This document shows positions 9,071 through 18,974 of a stretch of DNA of 64,000 bases, piece after piece. Under the pieces are notes generated by a model. It saw only the letters and a program-made list of their open reading frames with translations. It made no database searches and had not been told where the DNA came from. The stretch comes from Alcaligenes faecalis (GTDB lineage: Bacteria > Pseudomonadota > Gammaproteobacteria > Burkholderiales > Burkholderiaceae_B). The stretch spans positions 3,721,590-3,785,589 of the forward strand of contig NZ_CP168006.1 of NCBI RefSeq assembly GCF_041521385.1, given 5' to 3'. Both the position numbers and the translations under genes were made by a program. Each line of letters begins with the position of its first letter. Position 1 is the first letter of the stretch.

Positions 9071-10033
9071 ATGCATCCTGTAAAACTCGTTCTTGCCGCC
9101 GCTGTTAGTTTCACGACGATCGTTGCCCATGCGGCTGGTTTCCACCTTATTGACATTCCGGCTGAACCGGATAGTCCAGCACTCAAAGGTGCGGTCTGGT
9201 ATCCCTGTCCGCAGCCCTTGGAGGAGCTAAGGATGGGGCCGCATGTCATGTCCGTTGCCAAGGACTGCCCAGTCGCAGGCCGCCATCTTCCGCTCGTGGT
9301 GATCTCGCACGGCTGGAGTGGCACATTCCTTGGCCATCGGGGCATCGCCGAGACCTTGGCGAATGCTGGTTTTGTCGTTGCTGCCATTAACCATGGTGAC
9401 AACGCAATGAATTCAAGGCGTCACGGAGACCTGTCTGTCTTGATTGAAAGACCAGTTGATATCAAGCGTTTGATTGATTTCATGCTTGATTCCTGGCCCG
9501 ATGCTTCCAAGCTGGATGCCCAGCGTGTCGGCTTTTTTGGGTTCTCACGTGGAGGCTACACTGGGCTTGTTACCGTCGGTGCCCAGCCCGTTGGCGCATT
9601 ATGCGAGAACAGAGATAATCCAGCCTGTAAGCAGGCGCATAAGGGGGAATTGCTGACACTGACCTATGATCCACGAATCAAGGCTGTCGTGGTCGCTGAT
9701 CCGCTCAGCGACTTTTTCACGGTTGAGAGCTTCAGAAATGTGAGGGTGCCCGTGCAACTTTGGCGCTCTGAGCAGGGTGGTGATGGCGTAACGCCGGAAA
9801 GCATTGCTGCCATCGCCCGCGAGTTGTCGGAGGTAGTCGAGTTTCATACTGTGCCAGCCGCTCAACATTTTGCTTTCTTGGCTCCGTGCTCAGCCGAAAT
9901 GGCGAAGTGGGCCCCCGAGATTTGTTTAGACTCCCCTGGGTTTGAGCGTCAGGCCTTCCATAAGGAATTCAATAGCACAGTACTTGCTTTCTTTCGCAAG
10001 AATCTCGCTAACGATGAAAAGCCAGTCCCCTGA
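9071..10033 (+). CDS. Secreted alpha/beta hydrolase (dienelactone-hydrolase-like)
   Basis: The 320-residue protein begins with a signal peptide (MHPVKLVLAAAVSFTTIVAHAAG, cleavage likely after AHA). The hydrolase fold shows LVVISHGWSG as oxyanion loop, the nucleophile elbow GFSRGG at about residue 160, and a late histidine in AAQHFAFLAP. These features match periplasmic or exported dienelactone-hydrolase-like lipases and esterases. The substrate is unknown. The gene stands alone, with 262 bases of gene-free sequence before it, and may be cargo of the accessory block that begins after guaA. Cysteines at WYPCP, KDCPV, LCENRDNPAC and APCSAE could form disulfides, which would fit a periplasmic location. 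Confidence 0.8.
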   Translation: MHPVKLVLAAAVSFTTIVAHAAGFHLIDIPAEPDSPALKGAVWYPCPQPLEELRMGPHVMSVAKDCPVAGRHLPLVVISHGWSGTFLGHRGIAETLANAGFVVAAINHGDNAMNSRRHGDLSVLIERPVDIKRLIDFMLDSWPDASKLDAQRVGFFGFSRGGYTGLVTVGAQPVGALCENRDNPACKQAHKGELLTLTYDPRIKAVVVADPLSDFFTVESFRNVRVPVQLWRSEQGGDGVTPESIAAIARELSEVVEFHTVPAAQHFAFLAPCSAEMAKWAPEICLDSPGFERQAFHKEFNSTVLAFFRKNLANDEKPVP

Positions 10034-10258
10034 TTTCATTGGTGTATAGGATCGTTGAAAACGACAGTGATGGTTTCATGTTGATGGGTGTGCAGGACAC
10101 GAAATGCCTCATCCTTTAAAGCTGACAGATCGCTATTGTTCTTTGGCAAGTCCAGGCCTTCAATCTTGCCAAACGAAACCTAAGATCATGGGCGCTGAAA
10201 ATCGGATTATCCTGCCGAGGGCTTGTAACGAGGCCACCCCGCTCATTGGCAGCCCATC

Positions 10259-11200
10259 TTATGTCTTAGTGTTGACTGCCTGAGCGTAGGCGTTAGGACT
10301 GCTTGGCACACCACTCGGCCCAGACCCCCGCGCCAGATCCATAAACGCCTGCAGATAATCAATCACGGTTTCTGTCTCCCTCATCCCCAGGAAGATCTGC
10401 TTGGCAATGCCATGCTTGCCTAGTCTTACCGGCACCACATCCAGCTTCTCCGCATACTCCTCCACCAGCCATCGGGGTAGGGCGGCGACCCCACGTCCAC
10501 TGGCCACCATCTGCATCATGATGTCTGTCGTCTCAATTGCCTTGTGGCGTCGGGGGGCGATGCCGGCGGGCAGCAGAAACTGGTTGTAGATATCCAGCCT
10601 GTCTATGTCCACCGGATAGGAGATCAGCACTTCCCGGTCCAGGTCTTTAGGCTTGGCATAGTCCACCTTGGCCAGTGCATGAGCTTTATTGACCACCAGT
10701 ACTTGCTCGTAGTCGAACACGGGCTCAAATTTCAAACCGGGTTTATAGAGCGGGTCTGGGGTGACCAGCAGATCAATTTCATAGCCAAACAGCGCGCCAA
10801 TGCCGCCAAACTGGAATTTCTGCTTCACATCCACATCCACGTCTGGCCAGGCACTGAGATACGGCGAGACGATTTTCAGCAGCCATTGATAGCAGGGGTG
10901 GCATTCCATGCCGATACGCAGTGATCCTCGCTCGCCTTGGGCGAATTGGCCCAGGCGTTCTTCGGCCAGATCCAACTGGGGCAGGACGCGGTTGGCAACG
11001 GCCAGCAGATACTGCCCAGCTTGCGTCAATTGCAGGTTGCGGCCTTCGCGACGCCAGATTTCTGTGCCCAGTTGCTGCTCCAGTTTTCGCATGGTGTGGC
11101 TAAGGGCGGATTGAGTAACGTGCAGCACGGCAGCAGCGGCGGTCAGGGACCCTTGCTTGTCAACTTGCTGGACGACGGCCAGATGGATGCGCTCTAACAT
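10259..11200 (-). CDS. metR: LysR-type regulator of methionine synthesis, MetR
   Basis: This 313-residue LysR-type regulator has an N-terminal HTH (GSLTAAAAVLHVTQSALSHT) and a periplasmic-binding-like effector domain. MetR activates metE and related genes with homocysteine as coinducer. The gene is divergent from metE, and the 111-bp region between them contains a perfect TGAA-N5-TTCA MetR box seven bases from the metR start, a position that also fits autorepression. The protein sequence (MLERIHLAVVQQVDKQGS, DLLVTPDPLYKPGL, VLISYPVDIDRLDIY) is characteristic of MetR. The C-terminal ~20 residues are Ser/Pro/Ala-rich and probably disordered. Confidence 0.93.
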   Translation of the reverse strand: MLERIHLAVVQQVDKQGSLTAAAAVLHVTQSALSHTMRKLEQQLGTEIWRREGRNLQLTQAGQYLLAVANRVLPQLDLAEERLGQFAQGERGSLRIGMECHPCYQWLLKIVSPYLSAWPDVDVDVKQKFQFGGIGALFGYEIDLLVTPDPLYKPGLKFEPVFDYEQVLVVNKAHALAKVDYAKPKDLDREVLISYPVDIDRLDIYNQFLLPAGIAPRRHKAIETTDIMMQMVASGRGVAALPRWLVEEYAEKLDVVPVRLGKHGIAKQIFLGMRETETVIDYLQAFMDLARGSGPSGVPSSPNAYAQAVNTKT

Positions 11201-11206
11201 GATACG

Positions 11207-11219
11207 TGAATAATATTCA
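11207..11219. promoter_or_regulatory. MetR box between metR and metE
   Basis: TGAATAATATTCA matches the MetR consensus TGAA-N5-TTCA exactly and is itself almost a full palindrome. It lies in the divergent metR/metE promoter region. Confidence 0.85.
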
Positions 11220-11311
11220 TGGTTTGGTGAGATAAGACCATTTTACTTCATTGATTCGGCTTCCTACAATGCAAGTCATTCTTTAATCCACTGGCCTATT
11301 GAGAGCAGCAC

Positions 11312-13603
11312 ATGACGACGATTCATAATCTTGGCTTTCCGCGCATTGGCGCCAAACGGGAACTGAAGTTCGCCTTGGAGTCCTACTGGAAGGGTGAGTC
11401 TTCGCGTGACGAACTCAAGGCTCTGGGTGCTCAGCTGCGTCAGCGTCATTGGGAAAACCAGGCGGGTCTGGATCTGGTGCCCGTTGGAGATTTCTCTTTT
11501 TACGATCAGGTGCTGGATGCCAGCTTTTTGCTGGGTAACTTGCCCGAGCGTGTGCAGGGCTTTCAGGGTGATGAGCTGGATAACTACTTCCGCGTAGCGC
11601 GCGGTCGTTCGGCCAAAGGTCTGGAAGATCATAGCGCCTGCTGCGGCGGTGTGGCTGCCGGTGAAATGACCAAATGGTTCGATACCAACTATCACTACAT
11701 CGTCCCCGAATTTACGGCTGACACCCAGTTCAAGCTGGACGCCTCGCGTTTGCTGGAGCAACTGGCGCAAGCCAAGGCTCAAGGCGTGAAAGCCAAGCCT
11801 GTGATTATTGGTCCCGTGACTTATCTGGCACTGGGCAAGGCCAAGGATGAATCCAACAAGCTGGCCCTGCTGGATCGCTTGCTGCCCGTGTATGTCCAAT
11901 TGCTGGATACGCTGGCCAAAGCCGGCGTGGAGTGGGTGCAGATTGACGAGCCTATTCTGGTTACGGAGCTGGATGCCGATTGGCAGCAAGCGTTCAAGAC
12001 CGCTTATCAGCAACTGAAAGCTACGGGCGTGAAGTTGCTGGTAGCGACGTACTTTGGTCAGTTGCTGGAAAATGCTGCGTTGGCCGCCAGCTTGCCTGTC
12101 GCCGGTTTGCATGTGGATGCCATCAATGATCGTGATGGTGTGGATGCACTGCTCAAGCTTTTGGGTGACGACAAGGTCTTGTCCCTGGGCGTGATCAATG
12201 GTCGCAATATCTGGAAAACAGATTTGACCGCCGTGCTGGACTGGGTTGAGCCTATCGCCAAGCAATTGGGCGACCGTCTGTGGATTGCTCCTTCCTGCTC
12301 GCTGCTGCACGTGCCAGTTGATCTGGATAGCGAACAAAAGCTGGATGCCGATGTGAAGTCCTGGTTGGCCTTTGCCTTGCAAAAGCTGGATGAACTGCGG
12401 GTATTGGGCAAAGCCTTGAACCAAGGTCGTGATGCCGTCAAGGCAGAACTGGCCGAGAATCTGGCCGCGTTGACGGCTCGTCGCACCTCGCCCCGTGTGA
12501 ACAATCCTGCGGTGAAAGCAGCGGTAGCTCGTATTTCGGCCGAGCTGGGCAAGCGCAAGAGCGTCTACGCACAGCGTGCGTCCAAGCAAGCTGAATTCCT
12601 GAAGTTGCCCGCATTCCCCACCACGACGATTGGTTCTTTCCCGCAAACGGTAGAAATCCGCCGTGCTCGTAGCGAGTTCAAGGCAGGTCGTCTGGACGAA
12701 AACAGCTATCAGGCCGCCATGCGTGCCGAGATTGAGCGCAGCGTGCGTGAGCAGGAAAAACTGGGGCTGGACGTGTTGGTACATGGCGAAGCCGAGCGCA
12801 ACGACATGGTCGAATACTTTGGTGAGCAACTGGACGGTTACGCATTCACTCAGTTTGCTTGGGTGCAGTCTTACGGTTCGCGCTGCGTGAAACCGCCCAT
12901 CCTGTTTGGTGACATCAGCCGTCCTCAAGCCATGACGGTGGAATGGATCACCTACGCCCAGTCGCTGACTCAAAAACCCATGAAGGGCATGTTGACCGGC
13001 CCTGTGACGATTTTGAACTGGTCCTTTGTGCGTGATGATCAGCCTCGTTCGGCTTCTTGCCTGCAACTGGCGCTGGCCATTCGTGAAGAAGTGCTGGATC
13101 TGGAAAAGGCCGGTGTGCATGTGATTCAGATCGACGAAGCTGCCTTGCGTGAAGGTTTGCCACTGCGTAAATCGCAATGGCAGAGCTATCTGGACTGGGC
13201 CGTGGAGAGCTTTCGCATCGCCGCCAACGGCGTGGGTGACGAGACGCAAATCCACACACACATGTGCTACTCGGAATTCAACGACATCATTTCCTCCATC
13301 GCCGATATGGATGCGGACGTGATCACCATTGAAACCAGCCGCTCGGACATGGAGTTGTTGGAAGCCTTCGAGAACTTCCAGTACCCCAACGAGATTGGCC
13401 CTGGCGTGTACGACATTCATTCGCCTAACATTCCGACCGAGCAGCACATTGTGAATTTGATGAAGAAAGCCGCCGAGCGCGTGCCAGCAGAACGTCTGTG
13501 GGTGAACCCTGACTGCGGTTTGAAGACACGTCAATGGGCCGAGGTGATTCCCGCTTTAACGAATATGGTGGCCGCAGCGAAAGCATTGCGGGCAAGTGCC
13601 TGA
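11312..13603 (+). CDS. metE: Cobalamin-independent methionine synthase
   Basis: MetE transfers a methyl group from 5-methyltetrahydropteroyl-triglutamate to homocysteine. The 763-residue length and the two homologous barrels are standard. The N-terminal half opens with [20 protein letters not shown]. The C-terminal half holds the zinc ligands in [10 protein letters not shown] and [17 protein letters not shown] lies a few bases before the ATG. Control by MetR is supported by the box in the shared promoter region. A strong terminator follows. The next two genes encode a different, folate-independent methionine synthase, so this strain has two routes for the last step. Confidence 0.97.
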   Translation: MTTIHNLGFPRIGAKRELKFALESYWKGESSRDELKALGAQLRQRHWENQAGLDLVPVGDFSFYDQVLDASFLLGNLPERVQGFQGDELDNYFRVARGRSAKGLEDHSACCGGVAAGEMTKWFDTNYHYIVPEFTADTQFKLDASRLLEQLAQAKAQGVKAKPVIIGPVTYLALGKAKDESNKLALLDRLLPVYVQLLDTLAKAGVEWVQIDEPILVTELDADWQQAFKTAYQQLKATGVKLLVATYFGQLLENAALAASLPVAGLHVDAINDRDGVDALLKLLGDDKVLSLGVINGRNIWKTDLTAVLDWVEPIAKQLGDRLWIAPSCSLLHVPVDLDSEQKLDADVKSWLAFALQKLDELRVLGKALNQGRDAVKAELAENLAALTARRTSPRVNNPAVKAAVARISAELGKRKSVYAQRASKQAEFLKLPAFPTTTIGSFPQTVEIRRARSEFKAGRLDENSYQAAMRAEIERSVREQEKLGLDVLVHGEAERNDMVEYFGEQLDGYAFTQFAWVQSYGSRCVKPPILFGDISRPQAMTVEWITYAQSLTQKPMKGMLTGPVTILNWSFVRDDQPRSASCLQLALAIREEVLDLEKAGVHVIQIDEAALREGLPLRKSQWQSYLDWAVESFRIAANGVGDETQIHTHMCYSEFNDIISSIADMDADVITIETSRSDMELLEAFENFQYPNEIGPGVYDIHSPNIPTEQHIVNLMKKAAERVPAERLWVNPDCGLKTRQWAEVIPALTNMVAAAKALRASA

Positions 13604-13630
13604 TCCGATCAGGAGTGAGTTTGGCGGAAG

Positions 13631-13658
13631 GTCCCGGCCAAATGCCGGGACTTTTTTT
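13631..13658 (+). terminator. Rho-independent terminator after metE
   Basis: The perfect 8-bp stem GTCCCGGC/GCCGGGAC with a five-base loop is followed by seven T. Confidence 0.93.
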
Positions 13659-13842
13659 GAGGGCGATTCAACATGGTTTTCTGGCTTCACCAGGAAGAAG
13701 AGAGCAAGCGGCACAGCCCCCAAAGCAGATCCGACAAACAGCGTGACATATACATAAATAAGATGAATTTATTTTTCAAGATCAGTGACTTGGCTGAAAA
13801 TAAATTCGAGATTGAAATCAGCAATCAGGGCATACATAAAAA

Positions 13843-14820
13843 ATGAATAAAGAATTCGCGTTCAGCATCAAAAGCATCCGTTTTGATGAAAACTATCGTC
13901 CATCCGATAACACACGTATTACCACTAACTTTGCCAACCTGGCCCGTGGTGAAAGCCGTCAGCAAAACTTGCGCAATACTCTGGCGATGATTAACAATCG
14001 CTTCAACAATCTGGCGCATTGGGACAACCCGAATGGAGATCGTTACTCGGTTGAACTGGATATTGTCTCTGTTGATATTGATGTTGAAGGCAATGGCTCT
14101 ACATTCCCTACCATCGAAATCCTGAAAACCAATATTGTCGATCACAAAGAAAACAAGCGTATTGACGGAATTGTCGGCAACAACTTCTCTTCGTATGTGC
14201 GTGACTACGATTTCAGCGTGGTTCTGCAGGAGCACAACAAGAACAAAAATGGTTTCAGCGCCCCGGAAGGCTTTGGTGATTTGCACGGCAAACTGTTCAA
14301 GGCTTTTGTAAACTCTACCCTGTACCAGGACAACTTCAACAAATCCCCCGTGATTTGCCTGAGCGTATCCAGCAGCAAGGTCTACCACCGTACAGGTAAT
14401 CAGCATCCCGTATTGGGCCTTGAATACCAGCAAAACGAGTTTTCGCCGACTGACGAGTATTTTGCAAAAATGGGTCTGCAGGTTCGTTATTTCATGCCCC
14501 CAAATAGCGTGGCGCCGTTGGCCTTTTACTTCCGTGGCGATTTGCTCAGTGACTACACGAATCTGGAATTGATCAGTACCATCAGCACGATGGAGACATT
14601 CCAGAAAATCTACCGTCCCGAGATTTACAATGCCAATTCGGCAGCAGGAATGCGCTATCAGCCCAGCCTGAAAAATGCGGATCACTCGGTCACGCAAATT
14701 GTCTACGATCGTGAAGAACGTAGCCGTCTGGCGGTTGAGCAGGGCCGGTTTACCGAAGAAAGTTTTATCAAGCCATACAAAGTGATTCTTGATCAATGGG
14801 CAGCCAGTTACGCGCTTTGA
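13843..14820 (+). CDS. mesX: MesX, DUF1852 partner of methionine synthase MesD
   Basis: This 325-residue protein belongs to DUF1852, recognisable from FAFSIKSIRFDENYRPSDNTRITTN-type opening and its neighbour. DUF1852 proteins, now called MesX, are required with MesD for an oxygen-dependent, folate-independent methionine synthase described in bacteria such as Acinetobacter; MesX's exact chemistry is not settled. The gene is separated from mesD by 28 bases on the same strand. There is no signal peptide or membrane segment. It begins a separate transcription unit, 239 bases after metE and its terminator. An imperfect TGAA-N7-TTCA sequence at 13764-13778 lies upstream but does not meet the MetR spacing. 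Confidence 0.88.
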   Translation: MNKEFAFSIKSIRFDENYRPSDNTRITTNFANLARGESRQQNLRNTLAMINNRFNNLAHWDNPNGDRYSVELDIVSVDIDVEGNGSTFPTIEILKTNIVDHKENKRIDGIVGNNFSSYVRDYDFSVVLQEHNKNKNGFSAPEGFGDLHGKLFKAFVNSTLYQDNFNKSPVICLSVSSSKVYHRTGNQHPVLGLEYQQNEFSPTDEYFAKMGLQVRYFMPPNSVAPLAFYFRGDLLSDYTNLELISTISTMETFQKIYRPEIYNANSAAGMRYQPSLKNADHSVTQIVYDREERSRLAVEQGRFTEESFIKPYKVILDQWAASYAL

Positions 14821-14848
14821 TTCATCAAAAACAACAAGGTTATTTATT

Positions 14849-15877
14849 ATGAAAAAATTGCTACCCACCTCCACCGCTGGCAGTTTGCCTAAACCCTCCT
14901 GGCTTGCTGAACCCGAGAAACTGTGGTCGCCCTGGAGACTGGAAGGTGAGGACCTGGTCGAAGGCAAGAAAGATGCACTGCGTCTGTCTCTGCAAGAACA
15001 ATTGCACGCCGGTATTGACCTGATTAGCGATGGCGAGCAAACCCGCCAGCACTTTGTCACTACCTTCATTGAGCATCTGGAAGGTGTGGACTTTGAAAAG
15101 CGCGAGACCGTGCGTATTCGTGACCGTTACGACGCCAGCGTGCCAACCGTTGTGGGGGCCGTGACTCGTCCCAAATCCGTGTTTGTGGATGATGCCAAAT
15201 TCTTGCGCCAACAAACTTCACAGCCGATCAAATGGGCGCTGCCAGGCCCCATGACCATGATCGATACGCTGTACGACAACCACTACAAGAGCCGTGAAAA
15301 ACTGGCTTGGGAATTTGCCAAGATCCTGAACCAGGAAGCCAAAGAGCTGGAAGCCGCCGGCGTGGATATCATCCAGTTTGACGAGCCCGCTTTCAACGTG
15401 TTCTTTGACGAAGTGAACGATTGGGGTATTGCGACTCTGGAACGTGCCATCGAAGGGCTGAAGTGCGAAACCGCCGTGCACATTTGCTACGGCTACGGCA
15501 TCAAGGCCAACACCGACTGGAAAAAGACCCTGGGTTCGGAGTGGCGTCAGTACGAAGAGTCCTTCCCGAAGCTGCAGCAATCCAAGATCGACATCATCTC
15601 CCTGGAATGCCAGAACTCCCACGTTCCTATGGATTTGATCGAACTGATCCGTGGCAAGAAAGTGATGGTTGGCGCCATTGACGTGGCGACCAACGTCATT
15701 GAAACCGCTGACGAGGTGGCCAACACCTTGCGTAAGGCGCTGAAGTTTGTAGATGCGGACAAGCTGTATCCTTGCACCAACTGCGGTATGGCACCTTTGC
15801 CACGCGCCGTGGCTCGCGGCAAGCTGCACGCCCTGAGCGCCGGTGCTGAAATCGTTCGTAAGGAACTGTCGGCCTGA
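14849..15877 (+). CDS. mesD: Folate-independent methionine synthase MesD (core MetE-like)
   Basis: The 342-residue protein corresponds to the C-terminal catalytic barrel of MetE alone, without the N-terminal folate-binding half. Likely zinc ligands are in AVHICYGYG, ISLECQNSH and YPCTNCGMAP. The homocysteine-site segment VDIIQFDEPAF is also present. Adjacency to a DUF1852 gene assigns it to the MesD class rather than MesA, MesB or MesC. The ATG at 14849 is preferred over an upstream in-frame ATG that lies inside mesX; AAGG precedes it. MesD-MesX needs oxygen and does not use 5-methyltetrahydrofolate as methyl donor, according to what is known of the family. A long hairpin follows the gene. 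Confidence 0.88.
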   Translation: MKKLLPTSTAGSLPKPSWLAEPEKLWSPWRLEGEDLVEGKKDALRLSLQEQLHAGIDLISDGEQTRQHFVTTFIEHLEGVDFEKRETVRIRDRYDASVPTVVGAVTRPKSVFVDDAKFLRQQTSQPIKWALPGPMTMIDTLYDNHYKSREKLAWEFAKILNQEAKELEAAGVDIIQFDEPAFNVFFDEVNDWGIATLERAIEGLKCETAVHICYGYGIKANTDWKKTLGSEWRQYEESFPKLQQSKIDIISLECQNSHVPMDLIELIRGKKVMVGAIDVATNVIETADEVANTLRKALKFVDADKLYPCTNCGMAPLPRAVARGKLHALSAGAEIVRKELSA

Positions 15878-15909
15878 GAGGCTTGGTGCCTGCACGCTAG
15901 CGAGTTCAG

Positions 15910-15970
15910 ACGGCCCCCAGCAAACAGTATGGATGGCTAAGCCATCGCTGTTGCTGGGGGCCGTTTTATT
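15910..15970 (+). terminator. Long hairpin after mesD, probable terminator
   Basis: An outer stem ACGGCCCCCAGCAAACAG pairs with CTGTTGCTGGGGGCCGT (one bulge), and an inner GATGGC/GCCATC stem closes the loop. A short TTTTATT follows, so termination is likely but the T tract is weak. Confidence 0.65.
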
Positions 15971-16226
15971 GGGGCTGCTGATTTTGTCGTACATGCCTCT
16001 GACGCGTCTGGATTTTGTGATTGGTGTCACAGGTTTGCTGTGACAGTGGCTAATTTTGGTCTTGAGTCACAGCACATCGTGCAACGCTTTTGGAACTGCT
16101 AGCACTGACTGTCTTATGGTGAGTACTGCGCTGGCGTTTGGCAGACAGCCAGGTTAATAGGTCACCGCCTGTAAAACGTGGCGGGCAATAGAAACAGAAT
16201 TCAGTTGTGTGTCTGACACTGTCAAG

Positions 16227-16249
16227 CCCTCCTTGCGAGAGGGTTTTTT
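16227..16249 (+). terminator. Small rho-independent terminator upstream of the zinc operon
   Basis: CCCTC and GAGGG form a short stem followed by six T. It insulates the Zur-controlled promoter from read-through or ends an unrecognised short transcript. Confidence 0.6.
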
Positions 16250-16266
16250 CTTGGTCAACTATTGTT

Positions 16267-16278
16267 ATGTTATAACAT
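16267..16278. promoter_or_regulatory. Zur box of the zinc-starvation operon
   Basis: ATGTTATAACAT is a perfect 12-bp palindrome, extended by GTT on its left, and matches the core of proteobacterial Zur operators. It lies 62 bases before the COG0523 gene, the typical first gene of Zur regulons. Repression by zinc-bound Zur is inferred. Confidence 0.82.
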
Positions 16279-16339
16279 CTCAAAAATGGTAAAAATCCTG
16301 TGTAAGGAGCTGCCCATTGATGCTCAAGGATGAAGAGAA

Positions 16340-17563
16340 ATGACGATGAACCTCGATAACACACCGGTCGATCCCGCGGCCCGCATTCCCGTAACGGTTT
16401 TGTCTGGTTTTCTGGGGGCAGGCAAGACGACTTTGTTGAACCACATTCTGAACAATCGCGAAGGCCGCCGCGTCGCTGTCATCGTGAACGATATGAGTGA
16501 GGTCAATATTGATGCCGCTCTGGTTCGTGATGGCGGTGCCGAGCTATCGCGCACGGATGAAAAGCTGGTGGAAATGAGCAACGGCTGTATTTGCTGCACC
16601 TTGCGCGAGGACTTGCTGCTGGAGGTCGACCGTCTGGCCAAGGAAGGGCGGTTTGATCAGTTGGTGATTGAATCCACTGGCATCTCAGAGCCGCTGCCCG
16701 TGGCTGAAACCTTCACCTTTGAAGGCGAGGATGGTCGTTGCCTAGGTGAAGTCGCTCGCTTGGACACCATGGTTACGGTGGTGGATGCCTTTAACTTCCT
16801 GCGCGACTATAGCTCGCAAGACAGCATTCAGTCCCGTGGCGAATCCCTGGGTGAAGAAGACGCGCGTACGGTTGTGGACCTGTTGATTGAGCAGATCGAG
16901 TTCTGTGATGTGCTGGTTCTGAACAAGATTGATTTGATCAGTGAACCAGAGCGTGAACGTCTGATGGCGATTCTGAACAGTCTGAATCCCCGCGCTCGTA
17001 TTGAGACGGCCGAGTTCGGCAAGGTGCCCTTGGAGCGTGTACTCAACACCGGCTTGTTTGATTTTGAAGAAGCCTCCAGAGCCCCCGGCTGGTTGCAGGA
17101 ATTGCGCGGCACGCACACCCCGGAAACGGAGGAGTACGGCATAGGCAACTTTGTGTACCGCGCACGCCGTCCATTCCACCCACAGCGTTTTCTGGAATTG
17201 GTCGAAAGCGAATGGCCTGGTGTGGTGCGTTCCAAAGGCTTTTTCTGGTTGGCGAACTTCCCGACTCTGGCGGGGTCCTGGTCACAGGCGGGAGCAGTGG
17301 CTCGCTATCACGTGGCGGGTTATTGGTGGGCTTCCATGCCGCCCGAGCGTTGGCCGGAAGACCCTGAAGCGGTAGCCCTGATCAAGGAAAAATGGGATGA
17401 GCGAGTCGGGGACGCGCGTCAGGAGCTGGTTTTGATTGGCATGGAGATGGACGAAGCGGCATTGCGCGCCCGTTTTGATGCCTGCCTGCTCAATGATGAA
17501 GAAATGGCCAGTGGTCCCAGCACCTGGACAACATGGGCGAATCCGTTTTCAGACTGGCCTTGA
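16340..17563 (+). CDS. COG0523 G3E-family GTPase, zinc metallochaperone (ZigA type)
   Basis: The 407-residue protein has the Walker A loop GFLGAGKTT at the N terminus, the metal-binding CxCC motif ([11 protein letters not shown]), the ESTG switch region and the NKID guanine motif. The CobW C-terminal domain follows ([14 protein letters not shown]). This is the subgroup linked to zinc homeostasis (ZigA/YeiR-like), thought to deliver zinc to client enzymes under starvation. A Zur box precedes it and six further genes follow on the same strand with short or negative spacing, so it heads an operon. No histidine-rich tail is present. ATG codons at 16340 and 16346 are both possible; GAAGAGA precedes the first. 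Confidence 0.92.
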   Translation: MTMNLDNTPVDPAARIPVTVLSGFLGAGKTTLLNHILNNREGRRVAVIVNDMSEVNIDAALVRDGGAELSRTDEKLVEMSNGCICCTLREDLLLEVDRLAKEGRFDQLVIESTGISEPLPVAETFTFEGEDGRCLGEVARLDTMVTVVDAFNFLRDYSSQDSIQSRGESLGEEDARTVVDLLIEQIEFCDVLVLNKIDLISEPERERLMAILNSLNPRARIETAEFGKVPLERVLNTGLFDFEEASRAPGWLQELRGTHTPETEEYGIGNFVYRARRPFHPQRFLELVESEWPGVVRSKGFFWLANFPTLAGSWSQAGAVARYHVAGYWWASMPPERWPEDPEAVALIKEKWDERVGDARQELVLIGMEMDEAALRARFDACLLNDEEMASGPSTWTTWANPFSDWP

Positions 17564-17626
17564 TGGAATGGAGGTCTTGCCAAATCCATGCGGACTGGAA
17601 CAAGGCCTTTTGATTGGATGTTGAGT

Positions 17627-18577
17627 ATGACTGTTGTATTGCCCGACCCGGCGCTAAACGATCCCACCCATGGCCTGACTCCGTTGTCCTGGGTGGGGAT
17701 GGAGGGTATTGATTTACCTATTACCGTGCTCGAACCGGGCTATAGGCGCCAACTGCATGCGCGTGTGGATGCCCAGGTGGATTTGCCGCTGGCGCATGTG
17801 AAAGGGATACACATGTCCAGGCTGTATCGCTTGCTCAATGACGTGTCACCAGAGCAAGCCCTGTCGCCCTTGGGGCTGCGGCGTCTTTTGCAAAGCATGG
17901 TGGATAGCCAGGACGACTGTGGCACACGTAGTGCGCGACTGGGTTTTAGCTTTGATTTATTGCTGCGACGGCCTGCCTTGGTGACGCAGGATCTGGCCGG
18001 CTGGAAGTCCTATCCCGTCGTGCTGGAAGCCAGACTTTTGGATGGTATCTTTGTGTGCAAGGTGCAGGTTCAGATTGGCTATTCGTCGACCTGTCCTTGT
18101 TCGGCGGCGCTGGCTCGGCAATTGATTGAACAGGGCTTTATGCAAGCCTTTGGAAAGCAGCCTGTGCTGCGTGCTGAAGAGGTAGCTGTCTGGTTGCGTC
18201 AAAACGCCAGTCTGGCTACGCCTCATAGCCAGCGCAGTCAGGCTCTGGTTCAAGTGCAGGTAGCGGAAGATAGCGAGGATTTCGGGCTTTTAACCTTGAT
18301 TGATCGTGTTGAAAAGGCACTGGCAACCCCCTTGCAAACCGCCGTCAAACGAGCTGACGAGCAAGCTTTTGCCGCCTTGAATGGCCAGAACCTGATGTTT
18401 GTGGAGGACGCCGCGCGTTGTATAGAAGCGGCCTTGGTGGGCTATCAGAACCCTGGTGTTCAGGTCCGCCATCTGGAGAGCCTGCATCCCCATGATGCGG
18501 TGGCGTTCAAGACTCCTTTGTCGGCAGGGATGTCTCTTTCAGGGCTGAAGGAGGGCGTGGCGCCATGCGTGTTTTAG
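17627..18577 (+). CDS. folE2: GTP cyclohydrolase FolE2 (type IB)
   Basis: FolE2 makes 7,8-dihydroneopterin triphosphate from GTP, the first step of folate synthesis. Unlike zinc-dependent FolE, it can work with other divalent metals and is a standard Zur-regulated replacement. The sequence [10 protein letters not shown] near the start, the central [10 protein letters not shown] motif with the active-site cysteine pair region, and the [12 protein letters not shown] segment are family hallmarks. The start is uncertain: 17627 fits the protein family, while an ATG at 17588 has a GGAGG 13 bases upstream and would add 13 residues. It follows the COG0523 gene by about 60 bases. Confidence 0.9.
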   Translation: MTVVLPDPALNDPTHGLTPLSWVGMEGIDLPITVLEPGYRRQLHARVDAQVDLPLAHVKGIHMSRLYRLLNDVSPEQALSPLGLRRLLQSMVDSQDDCGTRSARLGFSFDLLLRRPALVTQDLAGWKSYPVVLEARLLDGIFVCKVQVQIGYSSTCPCSAALARQLIEQGFMQAFGKQPVLRAEEVAVWLRQNASLATPHSQRSQALVQVQVAEDSEDFGLLTLIDRVEKALATPLQTAVKRADEQAFAALNGQNLMFVEDAARCIEAALVGYQNPGVQVRHLESLHPHDAVAFKTPLSAGMSLSGLKEGVAPCVF

Positions 18578-18698
18578 CCCTTGCTAGTCCTTGCCACACA
18601 CAGTGGCAACATCAAACTTGCTTGCTGCTGGGGCAGGCAGGCAAGCTCACGGTCAGCCCGTCCGACCTGATGCTTCGCTCCCGTGTGTTGGAGCTGCG

Positions 18699-18974
18699 AT
18701 GAAAACCGTTCTTGTCTCTGCCCTGGTCCTGCTGGTTCGCGGCTATCAGCTTCTTATCAGCCCATTGCTGGGGCCACGTTGCCGTTTTCATCCGACTTGT
18801 TCTCAGTATGCGATTCAGGCTTTGCGAACGCATGGCCCCTTCAAAGGAACCTGGCTGGCCGCACGGCGTATTGTCCGTTGCCACCCCTGGCATCCGGGTG
18901 GGTACGACCCGGTTCCGGCTCTTGGTGAGCAGGGCAGGCAATCGCCCAGGCAAACAGGAGAAGGCCGTGGATAA
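18699..18974 (+). CDS. yidD: YidD-family membrane protein insertion efficiency factor (paralogue)
   Basis: The 91-residue protein has an amphipathic or membrane-seeking N terminus ([20 protein letters not shown]) and the full YidD signature: [15 protein letters not shown], then HGPFKG and [14 protein letters not shown]. YidD assists membrane insertion with YidC and normally sits between rnpA and yidC. Its place inside a Zur-controlled operon suggests a second, stress-specific copy, although whether the usual locus has another copy cannot be seen here. The ATG has GGAG six bases upstream. The sufE-like gene starts at a GTG inside its last codons. Confidence 0.88.
   Translation: MKTVLVSALVLLVRGYQLLISPLLGPRCRFHPTCSQYAIQALRTHGPFKGTWLAARRIVRCHPWHPGGYDPVPALGEQGRQSPRQTGEGRG

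Larger units (their letters stand above)
15878..16339. other. Regulatory gap between mesD and the zinc operon
   Basis: These 462 bases hold the mesD hairpin, a second small terminator (16227-16249) and the Zur box. I see no supported gene between about 15,975 and 16,220. A short frame inside the hairpin encodes a hydrophobic peptide but has no ribosome site. Confidence 0.6.

Noticed and set aside
11276..13534. A 752-codon open frame antisense to metE
   Set aside because: It is a shadow of the codon bias of metE: composition is His/Gln/Leu-rich with no domain, and metE on the other strand is certain.
13764..13778. TGAATTTATTTTTCA upstream of mesX as a MetR box
   Set aside because: The half-sites are seven bases apart instead of five, so it does not match the MetR consensus.
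15843..16043. Small hydrophobic frame across the mesD hairpin (peptide with LLLGAVLLGLLILSYMP)
   Set aside because: It lies in the terminator hairpin, starts within mesD, and has no ribosome site.
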